NCBI RefSeq assembly: GCF_900155645.1
Contig: NZ_LT706985.1
Coordinates: forward strand, 1,846,051-1,910,050
Direction: 5' to 3'
From: Vaginimicrobium propionicum
GTDB taxonomy: Bacteria; Actinomycetota; Actinomycetes; Propionibacteriales; Propionibacteriaceae
Length of the DNA stretch: 64,000 bases
The translations under genes and the position numbers were made by a program. The notes under the pieces are model-generated. The model made no database searches. It worked only from the letters and a program-made list of their open reading frames with translations, and was not told where the DNA came from. The first letter of the stretch is position 1. Each line of letters begins with the position of its first letter. This document shows positions 56,997 through 64,000 of this stretch, in pieces.

Positions 56997-57743
56997 ATGC
57001 GTACAGTAATTTTCGGTGGTACCTCCCAGATCGGTCTGGCCATCGCTAAAGCTATCACTCCTAGTGGCGGCCACATTGTGTTAGCTGTGCGGAAGGGGTC
57101 TAAACATTTAGCTGTGGGCATAGCTGAGCTTGATGGCTGGCAAGTAGAGGTTGTTGATTTTGATGCCACAGATTTCGCTAGCCATCCCGGTGTGATCGAA
57201 AGTATCTTTGCCAACCGTGTTGATCAGGTGATAATTGCGTTCGGGGTGCTTGGCGACCAGGCTACCTGGCAGGATCAAAATGAAACAGTGAACTTGGCGC
57301 AAGTGAATTTTTCGGGAGCTTTGTCAGTCGGCTGCCTAGTCGCTCAGGCAATGCGCGCCCAGCCGGTTATCGAAGGGGTGCGCGGCAAAATCATTGTTTT
57401 AAGTTCGGTAGCTGGTGAGCGGGTACGCAGATCGAATTTCGTTTACGGAGCCACCAAGCGCGGCATGGACGCCTACTTCGAGCAGCTAGGTGAAGCATTG
57501 CGCACCGACGCAATTTCGGTACTTCGAGTGCGTCCTGGGGTAGTTGAGACTCGAATGGTTGCTGGACGGGCAAAAGTTCCGCTAACTTCAAGTCCTACCC
57601 GAGTTGGCAAAGCCGTAGCCAAAGCGTTAGCCCGCTCCAAGACGATGGTTAGAGTACCTTGGGTTTTTACCCCGATAATGGGGGTTTTCAAACACCTGCC
57701 AGCTTGGTGTGTGCGCCGACTGCCCCGCGTCAAAAACGGGTAA
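56997..57743 (+). CDS. Short-chain dehydrogenase, DprE2-like
   Basis: A 248-residue NAD(P)-dependent reductase. The cofactor loop is FGGTSQIGLAIA and the catalytic Ser-Tyr-Lys lie in VLSSVAGERVRRSNFVYGATK. The block AGERVRRSNFVYG(A/S)TK with VIIAFGVLGDQ upstream is characteristic of DprE2, the reductase that makes decaprenylphosphoryl-arabinose. No dprE1 partner is visible in this window, so the substrate is inferred from similarity only. It starts at the base after the glnE stop, so it is translated from the glnE message. Confidence 0.78.
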   Translation: MRTVIFGGTSQIGLAIAKAITPSGGHIVLAVRKGSKHLAVGIAELDGWQVEVVDFDATDFASHPGVIESIFANRVDQVIIAFGVLGDQATWQDQNETVNLAQVNFSGALSVGCLVAQAMRAQPVIEGVRGKIIVLSSVAGERVRRSNFVYGATKRGMDAYFEQLGEALRTDAISVLRVRPGVVETRMVAGRAKVPLTSSPTRVGKAVAKALARSKTMVRVPWVFTPIMGVFKHLPAWCVRRLPRVKNG

Positions 57744-57783
57744 TAGGCCTTTTGTGACGGGTTCTATTGCAGTTTGGGAATCC

Positions 57784-59205
57784 TTAGATCTGATAGTAGA
57801 GATCAAATTCGTAAGGGTGAGGACGCTGCTGCAAGTCAGCAATCTCCGCCTCTTTCAACCCAATCCAGGTATCCAATAAATCTTCCGAGAAGACGTCGCC
57901 GGCCAGCAGGAAGTCATTGTCCTCGCGTAGGGCTTGCAGCACCTCAGAAAGGCTGCCGGGTACTTGACGTACTTGGGCATGGTCTTCGGGAGGTAGCTCG
58001 TAGAGGTCTTTGTCAATCGGCTCGGGTGGCTCGATTCGGTTTTGGATGCCGTCCAGGCCGGCGAGCAAGATGGCGGCCATCGCCAGGTAGGGGTTAGCTG
58101 ACGGGTCTGGGCAGCGGAATTCGACGCGCTTAGCTTTCGGATTCGAGCCGGTGATCGGGATACGGATACAAGCCGAACGGTTACGTGCTGAATAAACCAA
58201 ATTGACTGGCGCCTCGAAGCCAGGCACTAGCCGGTGATAGGAATTAACAGTCGGGTTGGTGAAGGCCAATAATGCCGGAGCGTGCTCCAATAGACCGCCG
58301 ATATACCATCTGGCTAGGTCAGATAGCTGACCATAATTGGCTTCGTCGTAGAACAGCGGCTCGCCGCCAGACCACAATGACGAGTGGACGTGCATGCCAG
58401 AGCCATTATCCCCGAAAACGGGTTTCGGCATGAAAGTAGCGGTCTTGCCATTGTGGAAACAGGCATTCTTGACGATGTACTTAAACTTCATCACATCATC
58501 GGCGCTCTTTAGCAGCCGATCAAAACGCCAGTTAATTTCGGCTTGGCCGGCTGCCCCAACCTCGTGGTGAGCGCGCTCAATAAGCAGGCCGGAGCGTTCA
58601 CAGATACCGACGATTTCGTCGCGCAAGTCACCGTAATGGTCTGCTGGTGCGACCGGGAAATAACCACCTTTTTGACGCACCTTATAGCCAAGATTGCCGC
58701 GCTCTTCTTCGCGAGCCGAGTTCCATCCAGCAGACTCAGAATCGACAGCATAGAAACTAGTGCGCCCATTCGACTCATAACGCACGTCATCGAAAACATA
58801 GAATTCGGCTTCTGGCGCCATATAAGCAGTGTCTGCTATGCCAGTGGTACGCAAATAGTTTTCCGCTTTGCGGGCGATATTGCGCGGGTCGCGCCCATAA
58901 GGTTCTTTTGTCAGCGGGTCATGGACGAAGAAATTGACCACCAATGTTTTAGCCACCCGGAACGGGTCAAGATAGGCCGAGGTTGGGTCGGGCAGCAGCG
59001 CCATGTCTGATTCTTCAATGGAGGTGAATCCAGTAACAGATGACCCGTCGAAAGCTAGACCTTCTTGAAAGACTTTTTCGTCAAATTCACGTGCTGGGAC
59101 ACTAAAGTGCTGCATCACCCCAGGAAGATCACAAAAACGAATATCGACGCTTTCTACGTCCTCGTTCTTTATATAGGCCAGCAAATCGTCTGCGCCTTGA
59201 AACAT
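57784..59205 (-). CDS. glnA1: Glutamine synthetase type I, adenylylated form
   Basis: Main ammonia-assimilating glutamine synthetase, 473 residues. Motifs are [54 protein letters not shown], the ammonium/glutamate region [18 protein letters not shown] and [20 protein letters not shown] read in parts. [10 protein letters not shown] near residue 398 carries the adenylylation Tyr, the target of GlnE encoded next door. ATG 59205 is chosen because GGAGGG lies four bases upstream; a GTG at 59217 overlaps that site. Convergent with the SDR gene. Confidence 0.97.
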   Translation of the reverse strand: MFQGADDLLAYIKNEDVESVDIRFCDLPGVMQHFSVPAREFDEKVFQEGLAFDGSSVTGFTSIEESDMALLPDPTSAYLDPFRVAKTLVVNFFVHDPLTKEPYGRDPRNIARKAENYLRTTGIADTAYMAPEAEFYVFDDVRYESNGRTSFYAVDSESAGWNSAREEERGNLGYKVRQKGGYFPVAPADHYGDLRDEIVGICERSGLLIERAHHEVGAAGQAEINWRFDRLLKSADDVMKFKYIVKNACFHNGKTATFMPKPVFGDNGSGMHVHSSLWSGGEPLFYDEANYGQLSDLARWYIGGLLEHAPALLAFTNPTVNSYHRLVPGFEAPVNLVYSARNRSACIRIPITGSNPKAKRVEFRCPDPSANPYLAMAAILLAGLDGIQNRIEPPEPIDKDLYELPPEDHAQVRQVPGSLSEVLQALREDNDFLLAGDVFSEDLLDTWIGLKEAEIADLQQRPHPYEFDLYYQI

Positions 59206-59313
59206 GGAACCCTCCACAGTGATGCCGTCGGCAATTGACCCGAACAGTTTATCTTGTCGAATCCGGGATAGAAAAAATCCGCCGAATGCTAGCTTTAGTA
59301 GCAGACAGCCGCG

Positions 59314-59583
59314 TCAGTGGCTGGTCTGCAAGCTCTTAGTAAGCGCTTGGTGAGTGTAGTCGGTTACGCTGATACCTTCATGTCTCGCAGCTTTTTCAAT
59401 CTGTTGCCAAAGCTGTTCTGGCACTTGGACGCTATGTGTAGTTGCGGGTTGGGGAGCCAACCAGGGGGCAGGCTCATCGACGAACTCGCAATCGCTTAAC
59501 TCTTCGACTTGGCTTGCCATTCGCTCAATCATGGCTTCGGTCAGGACGGTGCCGTCCGCCGCTACGTGATTTTTCTTGTTCAT
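59314..59583 (-). CDS. Probable ribbon-helix-helix antitoxin
   Basis: An 89-residue protein. The C-terminal 42 residues (HSVQVPEQLWQQIEKAARHE and then GISVTDYTHQALTKSL) have the strand-helix-helix pattern of CopG/Arc antitoxins. The N-terminal half (DGTVLTEAMIERMASQVEEL) resembles the toxin-neutralising arm of related actinobacterial antitoxins. It is second in the pair and overlaps the toxin stop by four bases (ATGA). It probably represses its own promoter together with the toxin. Assigned by pattern and pairing. Confidence 0.72.
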   Translation of the reverse strand: MNKKNHVAADGTVLTEAMIERMASQVEELSDCEFVDEPAPWLAPQPATTHSVQVPEQLWQQIEKAARHEGISVTDYTHQALTKSLQTSH

Positions 59584-59861
59584 AATCTCTTCGCCTCCCT
59601 CATCTCACGCGCAAACCCTTTAGTAAGTTTGCGTGCGTGAAAAATCAAGACATCGCCGTTAGCCAACGGTGTGGCCACTAGTTCGATATTTCTTCCACCC
59701 TCGTCGTAGCCGATAATTCCCCAGCTGGGCGGGAATCTATCCGCGTCGCGTAACCGTATTCTTTTGGTATCGACTCCGGTCGCAAAGGCGTGCCGTATTT
59801 GCTGCTCAGTGAGCCCGTGTCGAAAAGCTCGGGGGTGAATTATCGTCTTCACTAGAGCCAT
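59580..59861 (-). CDS. Probable BrnT-like toxin of a type II toxin-antitoxin pair
   Basis: A 93-residue basic protein. HPRAFRHGLTEQQIRHAF, SWGIIGYDEGGRNIELVATP and GDVLIFHARKLTKGF follow the alpha-beta order of BrnT/RelE-like RNase toxins: an N-terminal Gly-x-Thr/Ser-E-x-x-I helix, central strands with a xxGxDxxGRxxE block and a final His-Ala strand. It is upstream of its antitoxin, the order found in BrnTA modules. I cannot tell from sequence whether the nuclease is active. Other readings are a related uncharacterised toxin family. Confidence 0.65.
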   Translation of the reverse strand: MALVKTIIHPRAFRHGLTEQQIRHAFATGVDTKRIRLRDADRFPPSWGIIGYDEGGRNIELVATPLANGDVLIFHARKLTKGFAREMREAKRL

Positions 59862-60063
59862 TCTACATTTGAGTATTGCTGACGTAAACGATATGTCTAG
59901 GCTCGCTGCCTTGGACTACTTGGTCAATATGAATCCTATTTTCATGGGTTTAAGGTACGGCTGCGAATGCGCGTTAGCGGCTGGCGCTGGTACGGTTAGA
60001 AGTGTTGGTCTAGCAACTGAGCAGCAAGACCATTTTCAAGTTATTTGGGAGGAATCACACACG

Positions 60064-61959
60064 ATGACGACTACCCCAGACACGCCTACTGTTGATGACC
60101 TGACCCTTGCGGGCGATTTCGATTCGCCTTCGATGGAGCAATGGTACACAGAAGTGGCGAAAGTCCTGAATCGGGGACGTCCGGAAGACAAGCAACTCAG
60201 TCCTGAGCAGGCCGTTGCTAGGTTACGTAAAACTTCCGAAGATGGCGTCAGCATTGAGCCGCTCTACACCAAAGAAGACAGTGTAGAACTCGGTTATCCA
60301 GGAGCCGCGCCTTTCATTCGCGGCACTAGCGTTCGCCGCGGGAATATGGATTCCTGGGATGTGCGAGTGCTACATGAAGACCCTGATGCTAAAGATACGA
60401 ACAAGTTATTGTTGACGGATCTAGAGCGTGGGGCAAGCAGTGTTTGGCTGCGCGTTGACCCTGACGCGCTAGCACCTCAAGACGTCAAGGCGGCTTTAGA
60501 AGGTGTCGATTTCAAACTTGCTCCGGTAAGCGTATCTAGCTATACCGAGCAGATTGCAGCGGCAGACGCCTTGTTGGCTGCAGCTGGTGATGTTGCTGGG
60601 GCAAGACTAAATCTTGGGCTTGACCCGATTGGTCAGGCAGCGGTTACCGGGCAAGCCGCTGATTTGTCGAAACTAGCTGACTACGCCAAGAGAGTTGCCG
60701 CAATGTCGGATAGCGAGGCGGGCAGCGCCTACGAAACCGGTGCGCATTCGCGGGCAATAACCATTGATGGCACTATTTGGCACAATGCTGGTGCTGGCGA
60801 TGTTCACGAGCTGGCTTGGGAATTGGCTGCGGGTGTCGAATATGTCCGCAACTTGGTTGAGGCTGGCATGAGCGCTGATGACGCTTTCAAAGTGATCGAG
60901 TTTCGGGTGTCAGCTACCACCAACCAGATGCGTACCATCGCTAGATTGCGTGCTTTGCGATTCTGCTGGAACCGTATTGGCGAGGTGTTCGGGGTATCTG
61001 AGAAGGTTCGAGGTGCACATCAGCACGCCGTCACTTCCAGGCGTCAAATCACTCGCGATGATCCTTATGTCAACATTTTGCGCGGCACTATCGCCTGTTT
61101 CTCTGCAGCGGTGGCCGGAGCTGAGGCAGTTACCGTTTTACCGTTCGACACTGCTTGGGGTCTGCCTAATGCGTTCTCTCGTCGAGTGGCTCGTAACACT
61201 CAAATCGTCTTAGCAGAAGAATCAAATATCGGACGCGTCAATGACCCGGCCGGTGGTGCTTGGGCAATTGAGTCGTTGACCAAAGAGATCGCTGACTTGG
61301 CTTGGAAGCAGTTGCAAACTGTGGAAGCTGCTGGTGGGTTGGCTAAGTATCTTGCTGACGGCAAGGTCGAAGAGGCTCTTAAGGAGCTTAAAGCTGAACG
61401 CGCTAAGCGGGTTGCTACTCGCAAACAACCCATCACCGGCGTATCCGAGTTCCCGAACCCAGGCGAGGCTCCGGTTGAAGGACGTAAACCACGTCCGAAA
61501 CTAGAGGTCAAGGGCTTGCAGTTCATTCGTGACTCGTTGCCATTTGAGGCTCTTCGTGACGCGACTAAGGGCACCGACGCCAAGGTTTTCTTGGCTGGTC
61601 TTGGTACTCGTCGTGATTTTGGCGCGCGTGAAGGCTTTGCCTCCAACTACTTCCATGTGGCTGGTTTGGGCACCGATTTGGCTGAGGGTGGAAGCGTCGA
61701 CGAAATCGTCGCCGCATTCAAGGCTGCCGGTACTCCGGTTGCTTGCCTGTGCTCCTCTCGCAAGGTTTATGGCGAGCAGGGTATTGAGGTGGCTAAGGCG
61801 TTGAAGGACGCTGGAGCCAAGAAAGTCATCCTGGCAGGAAATATCAAGGAGCTCGGTGACGTAGCTACTGAGGGCATTATTGATGACACCATCGCCCTAG
61901 GTAAGGACGTTGTAGCTGGGCTGAACGACATTCTTCGGATTCTGGAGGTTACCAAGTGA
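60064..61959 (+). CDS. mutA: Methylmalonyl-CoA mutase, small (beta) subunit
   Basis: Non-catalytic partner of the B12-dependent mutase that interconverts succinyl-CoA and methylmalonyl-CoA, central to propionate formation. It has 631 residues, close to the 638 of Propionibacterium MutA. The barrel half includes [20 protein letters not shown] read in parts and [20 protein letters not shown]; the C-terminal cobalamin-like domain ([20 protein letters not shown]) lacks the DxHxxG ligand, as expected for this subunit. The frame is open 65 codons further 5', but ATG 60064 aligns with MutA and follows GGGAGG by eleven bases. The 200-base upstream gap shows no riboswitch I recognise. The stop overlaps mutB as GTGA. 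Confidence 0.95.
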   Translation: MTTTPDTPTVDDLTLAGDFDSPSMEQWYTEVAKVLNRGRPEDKQLSPEQAVARLRKTSEDGVSIEPLYTKEDSVELGYPGAAPFIRGTSVRRGNMDSWDVRVLHEDPDAKDTNKLLLTDLERGASSVWLRVDPDALAPQDVKAALEGVDFKLAPVSVSSYTEQIAAADALLAAAGDVAGARLNLGLDPIGQAAVTGQAADLSKLADYAKRVAAMSDSEAGSAYETGAHSRAITIDGTIWHNAGAGDVHELAWELAAGVEYVRNLVEAGMSADDAFKVIEFRVSATTNQMRTIARLRALRFCWNRIGEVFGVSEKVRGAHQHAVTSRRQITRDDPYVNILRGTIACFSAAVAGAEAVTVLPFDTAWGLPNAFSRRVARNTQIVLAEESNIGRVNDPAGGAWAIESLTKEIADLAWKQLQTVEAAGGLAKYLADGKVEEALKELKAERAKRVATRKQPITGVSEFPNPGEAPVEGRKPRPKLEVKGLQFIRDSLPFEALRDATKGTDAKVFLAGLGTRRDFGAREGFASNYFHVAGLGTDLAEGGSVDEIVAAFKAAGTPVACLCSSRKVYGEQGIEVAKALKDAGAKKVILAGNIKELGDVATEGIIDDTIALGKDVVAGLNDILRILEVTK

Positions 61960-64000
61960 GCACCTTGCCACGTTTCGATTCCATTGATCTCGCAGCGCCC
62001 GAAATTTCTGCGGGTGCCGAGAATATCTACAACCACTTGTTAGGTGCCGATACTGAAACTTGGGAAACCCCCGAGCAGATTCCGGTCAAGCATCTTTACA
62101 CTGACGCTGACTTGGCTGATCTCGATCATCTAGATACGAAGCCAGGTTTTGCGCCCTATCTGCGCGGACCATACGCAACCATGTACACGTCTCGTCCGTG
62201 GACGATTCGTCAGTATGCTGGCTTTTCCACAGCAGCAGAGTCGAATGCTTTCTACCGCCGCAACCTGGCTGCCGGTCAGAAAGGCTTATCAATTGCATTC
62301 GACCTAGCCACTCACCGTGGTTACGATTCCGATAATCCACGTGTCGAAGGCGATGTCGGCATGGCTGGTGTAGCCGTTGACTCGATTCTCGACATGCGTG
62401 AGCTATTCGCGGGTATTCCGTTGGATCAGATGTCGGTATCCATGACGATGAATGGTGCTGTACTGCCAATCTTGGCCTTCTACATTTTGGCCGCTGAGGA
62501 GCAGGGGGTTAAGCCCGCACAATTAGCTGGAACCATTCAGAATGACATTCTGAAAGAGTTCATGGTACGCAACACCTACATCTACCCACCGACCCCGTCG
62601 ATGCGTATTGTGGCTGAGATTTTCGCGTTCACGTCCGCGAATATGCCGAAGTTCAACTCGATTTCGATCTCCGGTTATCACATGCAAGAAGCTGGCGCCA
62701 CCTCTGATATTGAGATGGCTTACACCTTGGCTGATGGCGTGGAATATATCCGCGCTGGTGAATCGGTGGGCTTGAAGGTTGACCAGTTCGCGCCTAGGTT
62801 GAGCTTCTTCTGGGCGATGGGCATGAACTTCTTTACTGAGGTCGCCAAGATGCGTGCGGCACGTATGTTGTGGGCTCGCTTGGTGCGTCAGTTTGACCCG
62901 AAGAACCCGAAGTCGATGAGCTTGCGTACGCACTCGCAGACCTCTGGTTGGTCATTGACTGCTCAAGATATTTACAACAACGTGGCTCGTACCTGCGTAG
63001 AGGCGATGGCTGCTACTCAGGGTCAAACCCAGTCATTGCACACCAACTCCCTAGATGAAGCTATCGCGTTGCCGACTGACTTCTCGGCTCGTATTGCTCG
63101 TAATACTCAGCTGTTCTTGCAGCAGGAGTCTGGTAATACGCGCACAGTCGATCTGTGGGCAGGTTCAGCTTATGTCGAGAAGTTGACTAGCCAAATTGCT
63201 CATAAGGGCTGGGCGTTGATTCAAGAGGTTGAGCAGGCTGGCGGCATGACGAAAGCCATCGAAGCTGGTATCCCGAAGATGCGCATTGAAGAGGCTGCTG
63301 CTCGTACTCAGGCTCGTATTGACTCTGGTCGTCAGCCGGTTATTGGTGTCAACAAGTATCTACTTGAGGAAGACGACAAGGTTGACGTCCTGAAGGTCGA
63401 CAACGCTGCCGTGCGTGCCGAGCAGATCGCCAAACTAGAGAAACTACGTGCCGAGCGTAACGAAGAGGACTGCCAAGCTGCCCTAGCTAAGCTGACGTGG
63501 GCTGCCGCTAATCCAGATCCGTCCGACCCGGAGCGTAACCTGTTGAAGTTGTCTGTGGACGCGGCTCGCGCCAAGGCTTCCCTAGGCGAGATTTCAGCGG
63601 CTCTAGAGAAAGAATTTGGTCGTTATACCGCTCAGATTCGTACGATCAGCGGCGTCTATTCGAAAGAGAGCGGAGAATCTGAGATGTCTGATGAAGTTAA
63701 GGAATTGGTTGACAAATTCGAAGAGGTCGATGGTCGCCGTCCACGTATCATGATCGCCAAGATGGGTCAGGACGGTCACGACCGTGGTCAGAAAGTGGTT
63801 GCTACCGCTTTCGCAGATCTCGGCTTCGACGTCGAGGTTGGGCCACTATTCCAGACGCCAGAAGAGGCTGCCCGTGAAGCTATTGAAGGCGACGTCCACC
63901 TAGTTGGCGTTTCTTCATTGGCTGCTGGCCACCTCACTTTGGTTCCTGCATTACGTCATGAATTGGATAAGCAGGGTCGTCAAGATATTGAGATCGTCGT
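61956..64000 (+). CDS. mutB: Methylmalonyl-CoA mutase, large (alpha) subunit, 3'-truncated by the window edge
   Basis: Catalytic subunit of the adenosylcobalamin-dependent mutase. The frame runs from GTG 61956 to the window end, 681 codons of about 728 expected. It opens [12 protein letters not shown], nearly the same as Propionibacterium MutB. TIM-barrel motifs include [20 protein letters not shown] in parts, [14 protein letters not shown], and [20 protein letters not shown]. The cobalamin-binding domain shows [11 protein letters not shown] with the cobalt-ligand His at residue 608 and then [10 protein letters not shown]. The last roughly 45 residues lie beyond the window. Confidence 0.97.
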   Translation, partial: MSTLPRFDSIDLAAPEISAGAENIYNHLLGADTETWETPEQIPVKHLYTDADLADLDHLDTKPGFAPYLRGPYATMYTSRPWTIRQYAGFSTAAESNAFYRRNLAAGQKGLSIAFDLATHRGYDSDNPRVEGDVGMAGVAVDSILDMRELFAGIPLDQMSVSMTMNGAVLPILAFYILAAEEQGVKPAQLAGTIQNDILKEFMVRNTYIYPPTPSMRIVAEIFAFTSANMPKFNSISISGYHMQEAGATSDIEMAYTLADGVEYIRAGESVGLKVDQFAPRLSFFWAMGMNFFTEVAKMRAARMLWARLVRQFDPKNPKSMSLRTHSQTSGWSLTAQDIYNNVARTCVEAMAATQGQTQSLHTNSLDEAIALPTDFSARIARNTQLFLQQESGNTRTVDLWAGSAYVEKLTSQIAHKGWALIQEVEQAGGMTKAIEAGIPKMRIEEAAARTQARIDSGRQPVIGVNKYLLEEDDKVDVLKVDNAAVRAEQIAKLEKLRAERNEEDCQAALAKLTWAAANPDPSDPERNLLKLSVDAARAKASLGEISAALEKEFGRYTAQIRTISGVYSKESGESEMSDEVKELVDKFEEVDGRRPRIMIAKMGQDGHDRGQKVVATAFADLGFDVEVGPLFQTPEEAAREAIEGDVHLVGVSSLAAGHLTLVPALRHELDKQGRQDIEIV

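Noticed and set aside
59869-60063. The mutA frame extends 65 codons upstream, including several ATGs.
   Set aside because: The extra residues do not resemble MutA; the ATG at 60064 aligns with the Propionibacterium protein and has GGGAGG upstream.
59862-60063. Cobalamin riboswitch or other B12-linked element before mutA.
   Set aside because: No B12-box-like sequence or conserved helices are visible, and mutases are not usual targets of that riboswitch.

Overview
The window is a gap-poor stretch of chromosome from an actinomycete, most likely a member of the Propionibacteriaceae with only moderate GC (close to 50% by eye). The evidence is the mycothiol genes (a mycothione reductase and a mycothiol synthase), GTP-dependent PEP carboxykinase, a PspC/LuxR-type two-component cluster, DUF3017, DUF3027 and DUF6350 genes in their usual actinobacterial settings, a glnA2-glnE-glnA1 block, and at the right edge the two-subunit methylmalonyl-CoA mutase mutA-mutB, which is very close to the Propionibacterium enzyme. 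I see no insertion sequence, prophage, CRISPR array, rRNA or tRNA. Except for the two genes cut by the window edges, every gene looks intact.

Layout. 1-4.4 kb: the 3' end of asd, the tiny ribosomal protein bS22, a HemD with a decayed SUMT domain, a histidine phosphatase and mycothione reductase. 4.5-10.8 kb (minus): pckG and the pstSCAB phosphate importer behind a PHO box. 10.8-15.3 kb (minus): mutT1, one 1009-codon frame joining mycothiol synthase to polyphosphate kinase, and dtd. 15.3-18.7 kb: a nitrobindin-like protein, a YgfZ-type protein and typA. 18.8-22.3 kb: an FMN riboswitch and ribD-ribE-ribBA-ribH. 22.3-27.4 kb: gpmA, pit, phoU and the SenX3-RegX3 phosphate sensor pair. 27.4-33.9 kb: ispD-ispF, a zinc metallopeptidase, a DUF2207 protein, a Nudix hydrolase, a proline-rich protein of unknown function, and a cold-shock protein with DUF3027. 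34-36.7 kb: a TrpXYZ-type ABC importer. 37-41.4 kb: a HAD phosphatase and a LiaFSR-like PspC cluster. 41.4-48.4 kb: pcrA, a PerM-like membrane protein, one frame joining purN to purH, folD and DUF3017. 48.5-59.2 kb: fumC, map, a DUF2510 protein, glnA2, an SCP-domain protein, glnE, a DprE2-like SDR and glnA1. 59.3-64 kb: a small toxin-antitoxin pair and mutA-mutB.

Two themes connect the genes. First, phosphate: pstSCAB with a PHO box, pit-phoU, senX3-regX3 and ppk lie within about 20 kb. Second, one-carbon and purine supply (purN, purH, folD) and nitrogen assimilation (two glutamine synthetases plus the adenylyltransferase) form compact blocks.

The most unusual observation is that two gene pairs normally encoded separately, mshD/ppk and purN/purH, are read here as single uninterrupted frames. 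In both, a Shine-Dalgarno sequence and an in-frame start codon for the downstream gene survive at the join, and the start codon still sits in an NTGA context like the 4-bp start/stop overlaps that join many other gene pairs in this window. Both loci could therefore make a fusion protein and a free downstream enzyme.
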